The notes under the pieces were generated by a model that saw only the letters and a list, made by a program, of their open reading frames with translations, was not told the origin of the DNA and did no database searches. A stretch of 64,000 nt of DNA, taken from positions 1 to 64,000 of the forward strand of contig NZ_AQHN01000013.1 of NCBI RefSeq assembly GCF_000359745.1, in the 5' to 3' direction. The translations under genes were made by a program, and so were the position numbers. Shown piece by piece: positions 43,203 through 51,541 of this stretch; positions within the stretch are counted from its first letter, which is position 1; each line of letters begins with the position of its first letter. This DNA comes from Rhizobium freirei PRF 81 (GTDB lineage: Bacteria > Pseudomonadota > Alphaproteobacteria > Rhizobiales > Rhizobiaceae).

Positions 43203-44050
43203 CAGCCTCTGCCCCTCTGGGTCGGATCGAGAATGTCGCGCAGCGCGTCACCGACGAGATTGAAAGCAAGGGCCGTCAGCAGAATGACCGCGCCGGGGAA
43301 GAAGACGAGCCAAGGGGCTGCCTGGAAATAGCTCTGGCTCTCGAAGATGATGTTGCCCCAGGACGGTTGTGGCGGCTGCACGCCGACGCCGAGAAAGGAC
43401 AGTGTTGCCTCCAGAAGAACGGTCGTTGCGATGCCGAGCGTTCCCCAAACGATGGCTGTCGGCACCAGATGCGGCAATATGTGCAGGACGACGATGCGGG
43501 CATGGCCTGCGCCAAGAGCCCGTTCGGCCATGATGAAGTCACGTTCCACCAGAGCGCGTGTCTCGGTGTAGACGATGCGGGCCACCTGCACCCAGTTCAC
43601 GAGCGCAATGACCATGGCGACGATCCAAAGGCTGGGCTTCAGGATTGCGGCAAGGACGATGGCGAGCAGAAGCGCAGGAAAGGCCATCATCAGGTCGGTG
43701 AAGCGCATCAGCAGACTGCCGGCCCAGCCGCGCAGATAGCCCGCCATGACGCCGACGAAGAGGCCGATCGTCACAGCGACGCCGTTTGCGACGAGGCCGA
43801 TGATCAGGGACGTCCTGGCGCCGAACAGCAGTCTCGAAAACAGGTCGCGGCCGAGCGTGTCGGTGCCGAGCAGGAATTGCCCGCCCGGCGGTATGGGCGC
43901 TCCTTCCAGGGTCAGGCCGTCGAACATCTGGTTATCAGGGTCGAAAGGCGCAAGCCATGGTGCCACGATCGCCATCGCAACGACGGTTACGACAATGACG
44001 AGACCGAACAACCCGGCGGGTTGTCGGCAAAGTTCCTTGAGTACCCGCAT
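43202..44050 (-). CDS. ABC transporter permease, DppC type
   Basis: A 282-residue membrane protein. MRVLKELCRQPAGLFGLVIVVTVVAMAIVAPWLAPFDP is the DppC-type N-terminus; GGQFLLGTDTLGRDLFSRLLFGARTSLIIGLVANGVAVTIG and RDFIMAERALGAGHARIVVLHILPHLVPTAIV (EAA loop) follow. ATG 44050 overlaps the amiR stop codon (ATGA); the longer frame extends into amiR and is not used. Confidence 0.95.
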   Translation of the reverse strand: MRVLKELCRQPAGLFGLVIVVTVVAMAIVAPWLAPFDPDNQMFDGLTLEGAPIPPGGQFLLGTDTLGRDLFSRLLFGARTSLIIGLVANGVAVTIGLFVGVMAGYLRGWAGSLLMRFTDLMMAFPALLLAIVLAAILKPSLWIVAMVIALVNWVQVARIVYTETRALVERDFIMAERALGAGHARIVVLHILPHLVPTAIVWGTLGIATTVLLEATLSFLGVGVQPPQPSWGNIIFESQSYFQAAPWLVFFPGAVILLTALAFNLVGDALRDILDPTQRGRG

Positions 44051-44631
44051 CAGCCGACCTCGGAGAGTGTTTCGGAGCCGACCAGGAAAAAGGCGGCGAT
44101 TTGTTCGACCGGAAGACGCCGGCGCATGGCGCAATTTCTCAAGATCGCATAGGCGCCCTCGTCATCGACCTTGCGCTCGGCCTTCAACCGTTCGATTGCA
44201 GTGAAGACGACCGGTCGCAGCTTGAGGCGCTCCTCCAGATGGGCGATGCGCCTTGCTGCATTGAGGCGCTCCTCATGGATGGAAGCTGCCAGCACGAGGG
44301 CGGGAAAGACGGCAGATGCCGTCACCGGCTTTTGAATGATCGCGCCGGCGCCCTGGCGCATGGCCCAGGCGATGCGACCGGGTGCTTCCGAACCGAGCAC
44401 GGCAACGACGGGGCGTAGCGGCTCGTCGCCGCTCCATGGGATCAGCTCATCCCATCCACGGTCGACATCGACGATGACCAGATCCGGCAGGTCGTCGACG
44501 GAAATGGGCCTCCATTGGCGGTTCACCCGCATACCGAGGACGATGAGCTGGCGGTTCAGCCTCTCGGTATTGGTGTCGTCCTCTGCAAGGAGCGTGACAT
44601 GCCAGCCGGCGAAGTTGGGCGTGCCGTTCAT
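44050..44631 (-). CDS. amiR: ANTAR-domain antiterminator, AmiR-like
   Basis: A 193-residue two-part protein. Residues about 10-120 form a receiver-like (pseudo-receiver) domain, HVTLLAEDDTNTERLNRQL ... DLVIVDVDRGW ... IIQKPVTASAVFPAL. A coiled coil follows (EERLNAARRIAHLEERLKLRPVV) and then a C-terminal ANTAR RNA-binding helix bundle (FTAIERLKAERKVDDEGAYAILRNCAMRRRLPVEQIAAFFL). In Pseudomonas AmiR is held by AmiC and released by amides to prevent leader termination. ATG 44631 overlaps the amiC stop. A strong leader terminator upstream of amiC is the probable target. Confidence 0.92.
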   Translation of the reverse strand: MNGTPNFAGWHVTLLAEDDTNTERLNRQLIVLGMRVNRQWRPISVDDLPDLVIVDVDRGWDELIPWSGDEPLRPVVAVLGSEAPGRIAWAMRQGAGAIIQKPVTASAVFPALVLAASIHEERLNAARRIAHLEERLKLRPVVFTAIERLKAERKVDDEGAYAILRNCAMRRRLPVEQIAAFFLVGSETLSEVG

Positions 44632-45764
44632 GATTGCACGACCCGCAGATGCCGAGCGGGCTTCTGCCTGCTTGTGATCAGATAGGGATCGGCGGGAATG
44701 GCCTGTTCCGAGGCGATGAGATCGAACCCCTGCTGCGCGTTGATGCGCCCGAGATAGAAGGGTAGGGCCGCATGGTTCGTCGTCGGGTCGACCACAAGGT
44801 TGCCAAGCACCGACGGCCACGACCGAGAGACGACTTCCTGCCGCACCATTACGGGATCGTCGCTGCCGGATGCTTCAATCGCGGCGATGCAAAGGGCGAC
44901 GGCAGTGTAGGAGCTTGCGAAGATGGTGGAAACTTTGCCCATCTCCGGCCGCCATGCTTTCAGACGAGCTTTGAAGTCGACGTTCTCACTCGTATTCAGG
45001 CCGTCGAAATAGGAAAGCGCCGAGAGCTGGCCAATGGCACCCCCGGCAATATCCGCCAATTCGCATTCCGTCAGGTCGCAGCTGGCGACCGGGCAATTCT
45101 CCGGCAAGAACGCGGGATCACGCCTGCCGAGTTCGGCAATTGCGGCCAGGAAGGCATAGCTCGAAGGGCCGATCAGATTATTGAGAATGAAGCTCGGCCG
45201 CTTCTCAGCAATGTCTGCGACGATGCGTTCGACCGCTGTCTCCTCGAGCGGCAGGTAGCGCTCGCCGAGGATGGTTCCGCCCGCATTGACGATCAGCTCG
45301 CGGGCAAGCCGGTTCATCTCCCAGCCCCAGACGTAGTTGGCACCTACGAGATAAGGGCGCGGTCCGTATCGCGGAATGAGGTGTTCGAACAGCGGAATGA
45401 GATGCTGGTTCGGGCACGAGCCGATGTAGATGACGTTTTCGTTCGCCTCGAACCCTTCGTAGGGGCACATGTACCACAGCAGGCCATCATGCTTCTCAAC
45501 GAGCGGGATCACTTCCTTGCGTGCGGCCGAGGTGATCGTGCCGACGATATGCCGGCAGCCGCTGTCGCGCATCAGGCTGCGCGCGCCTTCGAGATAGGCA
45601 GCAAGATCCGCATGCGGATTGAAAAAGACGAGCTCTGCTTTCTGACCGCCGTTCCGGCGGTAATCGTGAAGTGCGAACTCCGCGCCAAGCTGAGCCTCGC
45701 GCCCCAGCGAGCCGTATGGCCCGGTGGTCGAGTAGAGAATGCCGATCTTCACGACGGCCTGCAT
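44628..45764 (-). CDS. amiC: AmiC-like amide sensor / negative regulator
   Basis: A 378-residue protein of the periplasmic-binding-protein type I (Peripla_BP_6/UrtA/AmiC) family but with no signal peptide, since the protein begins MQAVVKIGILYSTTGPYGSLGREAQLGAEFA. Lack of export fits AmiC, the cytoplasmic ligand-binding partner of AmiR, rather than a transport protein. Other family blocks: IVGTITSAARKEVIPLVEKHDGLLWYMCPYEGFE, IPLFEHLIPRYGPRPYLVGANYVWGWEMNR, and SFILNNLIGPSSYAFL. ATG 45764 has a very strong ribosome site (GGGGAGG) lying just beyond the leader terminator. It is the first gene of the amide operon. Confidence 0.9.
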   Translation of the reverse strand: MQAVVKIGILYSTTGPYGSLGREAQLGAEFALHDYRRNGGQKAELVFFNPHADLAAYLEGARSLMRDSGCRHIVGTITSAARKEVIPLVEKHDGLLWYMCPYEGFEANENVIYIGSCPNQHLIPLFEHLIPRYGPRPYLVGANYVWGWEMNRLARELIVNAGGTILGERYLPLEETAVERIVADIAEKRPSFILNNLIGPSSYAFLAAIAELGRRDPAFLPENCPVASCDLTECELADIAGGAIGQLSALSYFDGLNTSENVDFKARLKAWRPEMGKVSTIFASSYTAVALCIAAIEASGSDDPVMVRQEVVSRSWPSVLGNLVVDPTTNHAALPFYLGRINAQQGFDLIASEQAIPADPYLITSRQKPARHLRVVQS

Positions 45765-45781
45765 GGTACCTCCCCAAAAAC

Positions 45782-45824
45782 AAAAAACCCACAACGCGTA
45801 TCCCGGAAGCCGGGGCGTTGTGGG
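45782..45824 (-). terminator. amiC: Leader terminator upstream of amiC (probable antitermination site)
   Basis: On the coding strand CCCACAACG pairs with CGTTGTGGG across a loop that contains its own short CCCGG-type stem, followed by TTTTTTG. It is a classic intrinsic terminator lying between the promoter and the amiC ribosome site, where it would stop all transcription of the operon unless antiterminated. The operon encodes an ANTAR protein suited to that task. Confidence 0.85.
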
Positions 45825-45835
45825 GCGCTATTGCC

Positions 45836-45850
45836 CTTCGACAATCGAAG
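45836..45850 (-). promoter_or_regulatory. Leader hairpin 2
   Basis: CTTCGA / TCGAAG stem with a 3-nt loop in the amiC leader, 11 nt before the terminator. It may form part of the ANTAR recognition structure, but the loop does not clearly match the published hexaloop (A at position 1, G at position 4). Confidence 0.4.
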
Positions 45851-45865
45851 TCATGTCATTAAGAC

Positions 45866-45879
45866 GAGCACACTTGCTC
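45866..45879 (-). promoter_or_regulatory. Leader hairpin 1
   Basis: GAGC / GCTC stem with the hexaloop AAGTGT, starting about 10 nt after the expected transcription start. With hairpin 2 it resembles the paired-hairpin layout of ANTAR targets. Confidence 0.4.
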
Positions 45880-45894
45880 ATATCTTATGCGTGA

Positions 45895-45923
45895 TTAAAA
45901 TACGGTCATTTCGCGTTTGTCAA
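45895..45923 (-). promoter_or_regulatory. Sigma-70-type promoter of the amide operon
   Basis: A perfect -35 TTGACA (plus-strand TGTCAA at 45918-45923), a 17-bp spacer and TTTTAA as -10 (plus TTAAAA at 45895-45900). Transcription should start near 45888 and give a leader of about 120 nt before amiC. A constitutive promoter plus leader terminator is the usual logic of an attenuation-controlled operon. Confidence 0.65.
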
Positions 45924-45965
45924 GCTGCGAGCCGCCCGCTGTTTGAAGCATCAACGTAGTCCTCT

Positions 45966-45995
45966 ACGCTTGCAGCAATTTCGCGCTGCAAGCGT
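45966..45995. repeat. 11-bp inverted repeat between the oxygenase gene and the amide operon
   Basis: ACGCTTGCAGC and GCTGCAAGCGT, perfectly paired, with an 8-bp spacer AATTTCGC; CCTC/GAGG extends the stem after a bulge. There is no T run, so an operator or a factor-dependent terminator for the 2OG oxygenase gene is as likely as an intrinsic terminator. Confidence 0.5.
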
Positions 45996-46077
45996 CTGAG
46001 GTAGGGCCCTTCCAGAGAAATGTCCTGTGTGCAAGAGAATACGGGTGGCCGCAACCGCCGCCTTGCCGGCGCGTCGA

Positions 46078-47118
46078 CTAGTGGCCCGGCTCCGAGGCCA
46101 GCAGTTCCGCATAGTGGGCGCGCGCGACATCCGGATGTGAACGCAGGCGGCTCTTGAGCTGGTTCTGGCCGACTTCGCGGAAGATCGGATTGAGGGGGTC
46201 GACTGAAATACCGCGTTCCGCGCGCTTCAGATCCTCCGGCAATTCGATGACGGGGATCGTGGCGTCCGGGCGGGAGCCCAGGAAGAAGGCGACGGAAAAT
46301 CGCTCGACGCCTGCGGGCGGCGCGATCACATCATGCACGTCGGCGCGCACGAAGCCGTTCGTCGCAAGCTCGAGCAATTCGCCGGTGTTGATGACGAAGG
46401 TGCCGGGAACCGGTGGCGCGTCGATCCATACGCCGTCTTCGGTGCGTACGCGCAGGCCAGGCGCCGTATCCTGAAGCAGTACGGTCACGAAGCCGCCATC
46501 CTTGTGGGCACCGACCCCCTGGTCGGTTTCGGCGACGTCCCGGCCCGGATAGCGGATGATCTTCAGAAGCTGCGACGGCTGCGGCTGGTATATGTCGGCA
46601 AAGACGTTTTCCGGCTGACCGAGGGCTGCGGCGATGGCCTTCAGCACATCGATGCCGATCCGCGTGACTTCCGCCTGGTAGGCGAGCAGCAGGGGCTTGA
46701 GTTCCGGCAAGGCTTCGGGCCACTGATTAGGGCCCTGCAGCCGTCGCCATGCGGGCGTGTCCGGGCCGATCTCGGCGGGGGCGTCCTCGGTGTTGATATC
46801 GAGCTGTTCGCGCCAGTCCTGCTCGCCGCGCGTCCGCTCCTGGCCGGCCCTGTTGTAGCCGCGGAAATGCGGCGATTTCACCATTTCGATTTTGAGCTTC
46901 TCTTCAAGAGGAAGCGAAAAAAAGCGCTTCGCCGTCGCCACGACATCTTCGATCAGCTTCGGGTCGACGCCATGACCGGTCAAATAGAAGAAGCCATGAT
47001 CGTGGAGCACGCTGCGCAATTCGCCGACAAAGGCTTGCCGCTCTTCCGGCGAGGCATGGAAGCGGGAGAGATCCAAGGTCGGCAACGATGCTTCGACGGG
47101 CGTCGTGTGAACGGTCAA
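46078..47118 (-). CDS. Isopenicillin-N-synthase-like 2-oxoglutarate/Fe(II) oxygenase
   Basis: A 346-residue soluble non-heme iron oxygenase. The N-terminal DIOX_N part has LRSVLHDHGFFYLTGHGVD, and the catalytic 2OG-FeII domain has the iron triad H205, D207 (GAHKDGG) and H262 (RADVHDV), with R273 (ERFSVAFF) to bind 2-oxoglutarate. Family members in bacteria act on small metabolites, for example hydroxylation or ethylene formation; the substrate is unknown. It is a single gene, convergent with nothing, with the amide operon on its 3' side read in the same direction. ATG 47118 opens a normal N-terminus. Confidence 0.93.
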   Translation of the reverse strand: MTVHTTPVEASLPTLDLSRFHASPEERQAFVGELRSVLHDHGFFYLTGHGVDPKLIEDVVATAKRFFSLPLEEKLKIEMVKSPHFRGYNRAGQERTRGEQDWREQLDINTEDAPAEIGPDTPAWRRLQGPNQWPEALPELKPLLLAYQAEVTRIGIDVLKAIAAALGQPENVFADIYQPQPSQLLKIIRYPGRDVAETDQGVGAHKDGGFVTVLLQDTAPGLRVRTEDGVWIDAPPVPGTFVINTGELLELATNGFVRADVHDVIAPPAGVERFSVAFFLGSRPDATIPVIELPEDLKRAERGISVDPLNPIFREVGQNQLKSRLRSHPDVARAHYAELLASEPGH

Positions 47119-47489
47119 TGAAATATTTCCTTTTTACAAATTGCCTTTGCCGCCGCTTCCGGGGCGGCGACGAGGTCATTGCGTGCGCGAAAGGCGCATC
47201 CGGCCTCGCGGCTCCGTCAGGCAAGGCAAGGACGTCCTGATGATCAGGTTGAAGCTAGGGCTCGTCATTTGCCAAAGCAAACAAGATCGTCTCAAAGATT
47301 GCCCATCTCTTGGAATGGTTTTTTGCTGCCGCTAGCCTTGGTGACGGTGGTCGCGACAGGATGTTCATGGGCATCCTTCAACGAGGGTGTCGCCCCGCGG
47401 GCGATTTGTGATTTCCATAAATGGGCCACCTGCGCAATCGCCAGAATGATGGTTTGCGCAGGGGGCGGGCTTCCGTGCTTGCTCCTCGG
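47119..47489. other. Intergenic region with one doubtful small lipoprotein frame
   Basis: About 370 bp between dhaK-like and oxygenase genes. A plus-strand frame 47323-47493 from TTG (MLPLALVTVVATGCSWASFNEG..., 56 residues) has a lipobox-like ATGC and a GGA upstream, but it overlaps the 3' end of the kinase gene and has poor composition afterwards. I regard it as unlikely. No terminator or RNA seen. Confidence 0.3.
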
Positions 47490-49193
47490 CTAAATAAGCA
47501 GAGTGGCAACGCAGCCCGCTATCATCGCAAGCGAAACGGCGCCGGCGTCGGGATGGCCGAGGCTTCGCTCTGCAAGCGGGCGGGCGCGCCCAAGCTTCGG
47601 CGTAAGCTGCGTCGTCGCATCGGCTGCAAGCTTGGAGGCCGATGCGGCATGCCCCCAGGCGGTGGCCAAAGATCCGCTTTCGGCGAAGCTCTTTTCCAAA
47701 GCATCCACGAAAGGAGAGAATGCATCAACCAGCGTCTTGTCGCCGATCTTTGCGCCGCCCAGTCGCATCACGCTATCGAGCGCCCGGCGGGCGCCCTTGA
47801 CGACAGCGCGGCCGTCGACGGCACCGTCATCGCTGAGCGCATTGCTCCATGACCGCAGGAGAAGTCCCCAGATCGCGCCCGACGTGCCGCCGGCGCGGTC
47901 GGCCCAGGCATCGCCCGCCGCCGCCAGCACGCTCGCCGTACCTGCGCCGGCGGCGCTTGCGGCCTTGGCAGCTTCCAGGGCCGCTGCTGCGCCGCGGGCC
48001 ATGCCCTGGCCGTGGTCGCCATCGCCTGCGACAGCGTCGATCCGGCCGAGTTCCTCTTCCCCCTCGTGAAGCAGCACGGAAATCTCTGTGAAGATGCGGG
48101 CGATGCAAGCACCGCCGCGCTGGCCCTCGGCATCGGCTGGCGGATAGGTCGCCGGTCCGTCCTCACCGGCCAAAATGTCCGTTGCCGGCGTGGTGGCGAT
48201 TGCGCCGCCGCGGCGCAAGACCGGGGTGTCGCAGGCGGCGGTCCAATAGCGCTCGAGCTCGTCGTCCAGGAAGATCAGCGTCAGCGAGCAGCCCTGCATA
48301 TCCAGGCTGGTGACGAACTCGCCGGCCTCGGGGGCGACGATTTCTAGCCCCGCCTGTTCCAAACGAGCCGAAATCGCCGTCCAGAGCACGAAGAGCTCTT
48401 CATATTTCGTGGCGCCGAGGCCATTGAGGATGACGCCGACCTTCCGCGCATCCTTCGGACGCTCCGGCAAAAGCTTTTGGGTCAATAGCGTTGCGAGATC
48501 CCCGGCACTGACGATTGTTTCTTCGCTGATGCCGGGTTCGCCGTGGATGCCGAGGCCGAGAGCCATCTTGCCGCGCGGTACGATGAAGAGCGGGCCGGCA
48601 GAACCGGGCAGGGTGCAGCCGTCGAAGGCCACGCCGAAGGAGACGGTGCGGGCATTCGCGTGCCGCGCCAGGCGCTCGACTTCATCAAGCGAAAGTCCGG
48701 CTTCCGCCGCGGCGCCGGCAATCTTAAAGATCACGAGATCGCCGGCAACGCCACGGCGCTTGGCCACGGTCTCGGCGGGAGCACTGGCGACATCGTCGGT
48801 CACCGCTACGATGCGCACATCGATACCTTCGGCCCGTAGACGTTCGGCGGCCACGCCGAAATTTAAAACATCGCCGGCATAGTTGCCGAAGCCGAGCAGG
48901 ATGCCGCCACCGCGATGCGCCTTCCGGCACACTCGGGCAACGGCTGCCGTCGAAGGGGAGGCGAAGACATCGCCGGCGACCGCGGCATCTGCCAGGCCCG
49001 GCCCGACATAGCCGGCAAAGGCGGGATAGTGACCCGAACCGCCGCCGACGATGACGGCGACCTTGCCTTCCGGCACCGATGTCGAGCGGACCACGCCGCC
49101 CTTTACCAGGCGGACGAAGCGGCCATGGAGCGCGGCAAAGCCCGCAAGTGCCGTCGTAGCGAATTCTTCCGGGGCGTCGAAGATCGTGGTCAT
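47490..49193 (-). CDS. Dihydroxyacetone kinase-type protein, fused DhaK-DhaL
   Basis: A 567-residue single-chain ATP-dependent kinase. The N-terminal DhaK domain (about 1-330) has VGGGSGHYPAFAGYVG with H55 for covalent hemiaminal-type binding region, FGNYAGDVLNF and LGIHGEPGI with the catalytic histidine. The C-terminal DhaL domain (about 365-567) binds ATP with IDAVAGDGDHGQGMARG (Mg-binding Asp residues) and ends SLGHPDAGAVSLAM. Proteins of this architecture act on dihydroxyacetone or on erythrulose (tetrose catabolism); substrate not determined. Its ATG overlaps the stop of a truncated upstream reading frame (49190-49408). Confidence 0.93.
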   Translation of the reverse strand: MTTIFDAPEEFATTALAGFAALHGRFVRLVKGGVVRSTSVPEGKVAVIVGGGSGHYPAFAGYVGPGLADAAVAGDVFASPSTAAVARVCRKAHRGGGILLGFGNYAGDVLNFGVAAERLRAEGIDVRIVAVTDDVASAPAETVAKRRGVAGDLVIFKIAGAAAEAGLSLDEVERLARHANARTVSFGVAFDGCTLPGSAGPLFIVPRGKMALGLGIHGEPGISEETIVSAGDLATLLTQKLLPERPKDARKVGVILNGLGATKYEELFVLWTAISARLEQAGLEIVAPEAGEFVTSLDMQGCSLTLIFLDDELERYWTAACDTPVLRRGGAIATTPATDILAGEDGPATYPPADAEGQRGGACIARIFTEISVLLHEGEEELGRIDAVAGDGDHGQGMARGAAAALEAAKAASAAGAGTASVLAAAGDAWADRAGGTSGAIWGLLLRSWSNALSDDGAVDGRAVVKGARRALDSVMRLGGAKIGDKTLVDAFSPFVDALEKSFAESGSLATAWGHAASASKLAADATTQLTPKLGRARPLAERSLGHPDAGAVSLAMIAGCVATLLI

Positions 49194-49408
49194 GCGTTCA
49201 ATCCTTGTCGATGCAGCTGGTTGCGTCGCAGATAATCACGGATGCCGGTGCTGAGGGAATGCCCGCCAGCGCCGTGGTGATAGATGTCCTCATGCATTTC
49301 CGGCAAGGCTCCGGCGGCGAGTTCTTCGGCATGTTGGCCGAGCTCGCGAATGCGCGCAACCGCCTTCTCCCGGATTATCGGATCGAGTTCGATGCCGCTG
49401 GTCGAGGC
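49190..49408 (-). pseudogene. C-terminal remnant of a gene upstream of the DhaK-type kinase
   Basis: The frame ends in a TGA that overlaps the kinase ATG (ATGA), as coupled genes do. It reads about 72 codons back (GIELDPIIREKAVARIREL ... HHGAGGHSLSTGIRDYL) with natural amino-acid composition, then meets an in-frame TGA at 49409-49411 without any good start codon or ribosome site. This looks like the tail of a deleted or truncated partner gene. I cannot identify the family. A very short protein starting inside is less likely. Confidence 0.55.
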
Positions 49409-49524
49409 TCATATCCCGACAGCCGGATACCGTGCGTGCCGAGCGGGGCGCGGTTTGACGAAACCGACCGCTGGTTATGTTGCAACCAAGCCATTTCGCA
49501 TCCAGCGGTCAACTGTCCTCACAG

Positions 49525-50028
49525 TCAGGCCGCGTTGCGGCGAACGAGGTGTTGAACGCCGGCGGGCATGGTCTCGATCAGAGTTTGCAAGGGCGCGGGC
49601 TGCAGGTCGAATTGCGTCAGGGCGGCACGTGTCGGCAGCGCCCAGCGAAATTCGAGGTCGGCGCTGCCGTCCTTGACCCGATGCACGATTTCCTTCTCGT
49701 GGAAGGGTAGCGGCTGGGACAGCTCCGCCTCATAATAGAATCCGACCTCGTGAACACGTCGTCCGACGAATTCGAAAAAGTTCTCGATGACGAAGCGCAG
49801 CGGTCCGATCGCTGCCTGACAGCCGATCTCTTCCTCGATCTCGCGCGCCAGCGTTTCGGCACCCGCCTCGTGAAACTCCACCCGGCCGCCGGGCAGGGAC
49901 CAGAAGGCGTCGCCGACCGCACGATGAATGAGGAGGTGACCGTTGGAGCGGATCAAGGCGCCCGCCCGAAGCTGGAAGCGTGAAACTCCGGCATCCATGA
50001 CAATCATGGTGCGCGCATTATCCGTCAT
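49525..50028 (-). CDS. Nudix hydrolase
   Basis: A 167-residue protein with a complete Nudix box, GRVEFHEAGAETLAREIEEEIG (pattern GX5EX7REUXEEXGU). The N-terminal strand is FQLRAGALIRSNGHLLIHRAVGDAFWSLPGG. Nudix enzymes hydrolyse nucleoside diphosphates linked to other groups; the substrate is unknown. The C-terminal LEFRWALPTRAALTQFDLQPAPLQTLI matches other short ADP-ribose/8-oxo-dGTP-type members. Two in-frame ATGs lie near the start; the longer form (MTDNARTMIVMDAGVSR) is given. Confidence 0.92.
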   Translation of the reverse strand: MTDNARTMIVMDAGVSRFQLRAGALIRSNGHLLIHRAVGDAFWSLPGGRVEFHEAGAETLAREIEEEIGCQAAIGPLRFVIENFFEFVGRRVHEVGFYYEAELSQPLPFHEKEIVHRVKDGSADLEFRWALPTRAALTQFDLQPAPLQTLIETMPAGVQHLVRRNAA

Positions 50029-50203
50029 CGATCAGCCCTCCAATTGGTGCATCTCAAGATCGCAATGTCCGAAGAATTGACATCGACCCTTTATTTGGAA
50101 ACGGTGTGACAATGGGAAATGCACTTTTCCGGCATCATTTGAAAAGTCATTTCCGTCTCGATCCGTCCTCTCCTGCAGAATTGGTTTCGGATATGCGTTT
50201 CGT

Positions 50204-50211
50204 GAATCCAA
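50204..50211. repeat. Target-site duplication, left copy
   Basis: GAATCCAA, directly adjoining the left terminal repeat; the identical 8 bp occur at 51570-51577. Confidence 0.93.
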
Positions 50212-50239
50212 GATCATGTCCCAGGACGTGGTGTAGCTT
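50212..50239. repeat. Left terminal inverted repeat of the IS256-type element
   Basis: Begins GATCATGTCCCA and ends GTGGTGTAGCTT; pairs with 51542-51569 at 24 of 28 positions. Confidence 0.9.
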
Positions 50240-50276
50240 AGACGACCACGGCTCATCCCAGAGGGTCGGATGAGTA

Positions 50277-51473
50277 TCAGCTTGCTGCTGGCAGGCTGAT
50301 GAGCGGATCATCGCTCATTGTGGCGATTGTCTCAAGTGTCATGTAGCGGGATCGCTGGACGGCCCATTCATCGTTCTGTTCGAGCAGCAGCGCACCGACC
50401 AGGCGCACGATGGCGTCGTCGTTGGGGAAAATGCCGACGACCTCTGTGCGCCGCTTGATCTCACCGTTCAATCGCTCAATGGGGTTGGTCGAGTGAAGTT
50501 TGGCCCAATGCTGCTTGGGAAAGGTCATGTAGGCGAGCACGTCTTGCTCGGCACTGTCCATGAGACTGGCGAGCTTCGGTACCTTTGGCCTGATCTGGTC
50601 GGCGACGTTGCGCCACTGAGTGCTTGCGGCCTCCGGCGTGTCCTGAGCGAAGGCCGTTGCAATGAACGCGGAGACAACCCGGCGTCCGCTCTTTCCAGCA
50701 TGGGCCAAGGCATTGCGCATAAAGTGCACCCTGCAGCGCTGCCAGGTGGCGGAAAGCACTTTCGATACTGCGGCCTTGATGCCCTCATGGGCATCGGAGA
50801 CGACGAGCTTGACGCCGCGCAGCCCCCGCCTGATCAGCTTTCGAAGAAACTCGGTCCAGATCGCCTCGGCCTCGGACGTGCCGATCTCCATGCCGAGCAC
50901 TTCGCGTCGGCCATCGGTGTTGACGCCGACGGCGATGATTACGGCGACGGAGACAATACGACCACCGCGCCGAACCTTGAGGTAGGTCGCATCGATCCAC
51001 AGGTAGGGCCATTCTCCTTCGATGGGCCTGTCGAGGAAGGCCTTCACCTTCTCATCGATCTCCTCGCAGAGCCGGGACACCTGACTTTTGGAGATGCCCG
51101 ACATGCCCATGGCCTTGACGAGGTCATCAACAGAGCGGGTCGAAACACCCTGGATATAAGCCTCCTGGATGACCGCCGTCAGAGCCTTCTCGGCCATGCG
51201 GCGCGGCTCCAGGAAGCTCGGGAAGTAGCTGCCGGTGCGAAGCTTGGGAATGCGCAGCTCGACGGTGCCCGCCCGTGTCTCCCAATCCCGGTCGCGATAG
51301 CCGTTACGCTGGGCCAGCCGGAAGCCATTCTTCTCGCCATAGGCCGCGCCGGTCTTCGTGCCGACCTCCAGCGCCATCAGCTTCTCGGCAGCAAAGCCGA
51401 TCATCTCCCGCAGCAAATCGGCATCAGCGCTCTTCTCAACGAGTGAGCGCAGGTTCATCATGTCGTCGGTCAT
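50277..51473 (-). CDS. IS256-family transposase
   Basis: A 398-residue DDE transposase (Transposase_mut). The catalytic acids appear in [13 protein letters not shown] (first Asp), [14 protein letters not shown] (second Asp) and [23 protein letters not shown] (Glu). The C-terminal half has the [12 protein letters not shown] block typical of the family. The protein has full family length with no stop, so it is probably active. It lies wholly inside the element between 50212 and 51569. Confidence 0.97.
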   Translation of the reverse strand: MTDDMMNLRSLVEKSADADLLREMIGFAAEKLMALEVGTKTGAAYGEKNGFRLAQRNGYRDRDWETRAGTVELRIPKLRTGSYFPSFLEPRRMAEKALTAVIQEAYIQGVSTRSVDDLVKAMGMSGISKSQVSRLCEEIDEKVKAFLDRPIEGEWPYLWIDATYLKVRRGGRIVSVAVIIAVGVNTDGRREVLGMEIGTSEAEAIWTEFLRKLIRRGLRGVKLVVSDAHEGIKAAVSKVLSATWQRCRVHFMRNALAHAGKSGRRVVSAFIATAFAQDTPEAASTQWRNVADQIRPKVPKLASLMDSAEQDVLAYMTFPKQHWAKLHSTNPIERLNGEIKRRTEVVGIFPNDDAIVRLVGALLLEQNDEWAVQRSRYMTLETIATMSDDPLISLPAAS

Positions 51474-51541
51474 CGGTGGTGTCCCTCAGGTTGGCTCTAA
51501 GCAACCCGACCCTACCGGAAATCACCGATGGCTATGAAATC

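Noticed and set aside
47323..47493. Small lipoprotein-like frame with ATGC lipobox
   Set aside because: It overlaps the end of the kinase gene, uses TTG, and the part after the lipobox has many cysteines and no sensible fold.
50032..50256. Minus-strand frame of 74 codons left of the IS element
   Set aside because: It crosses the insertion boundary into the IS terminal repeat and has no recognisable features.
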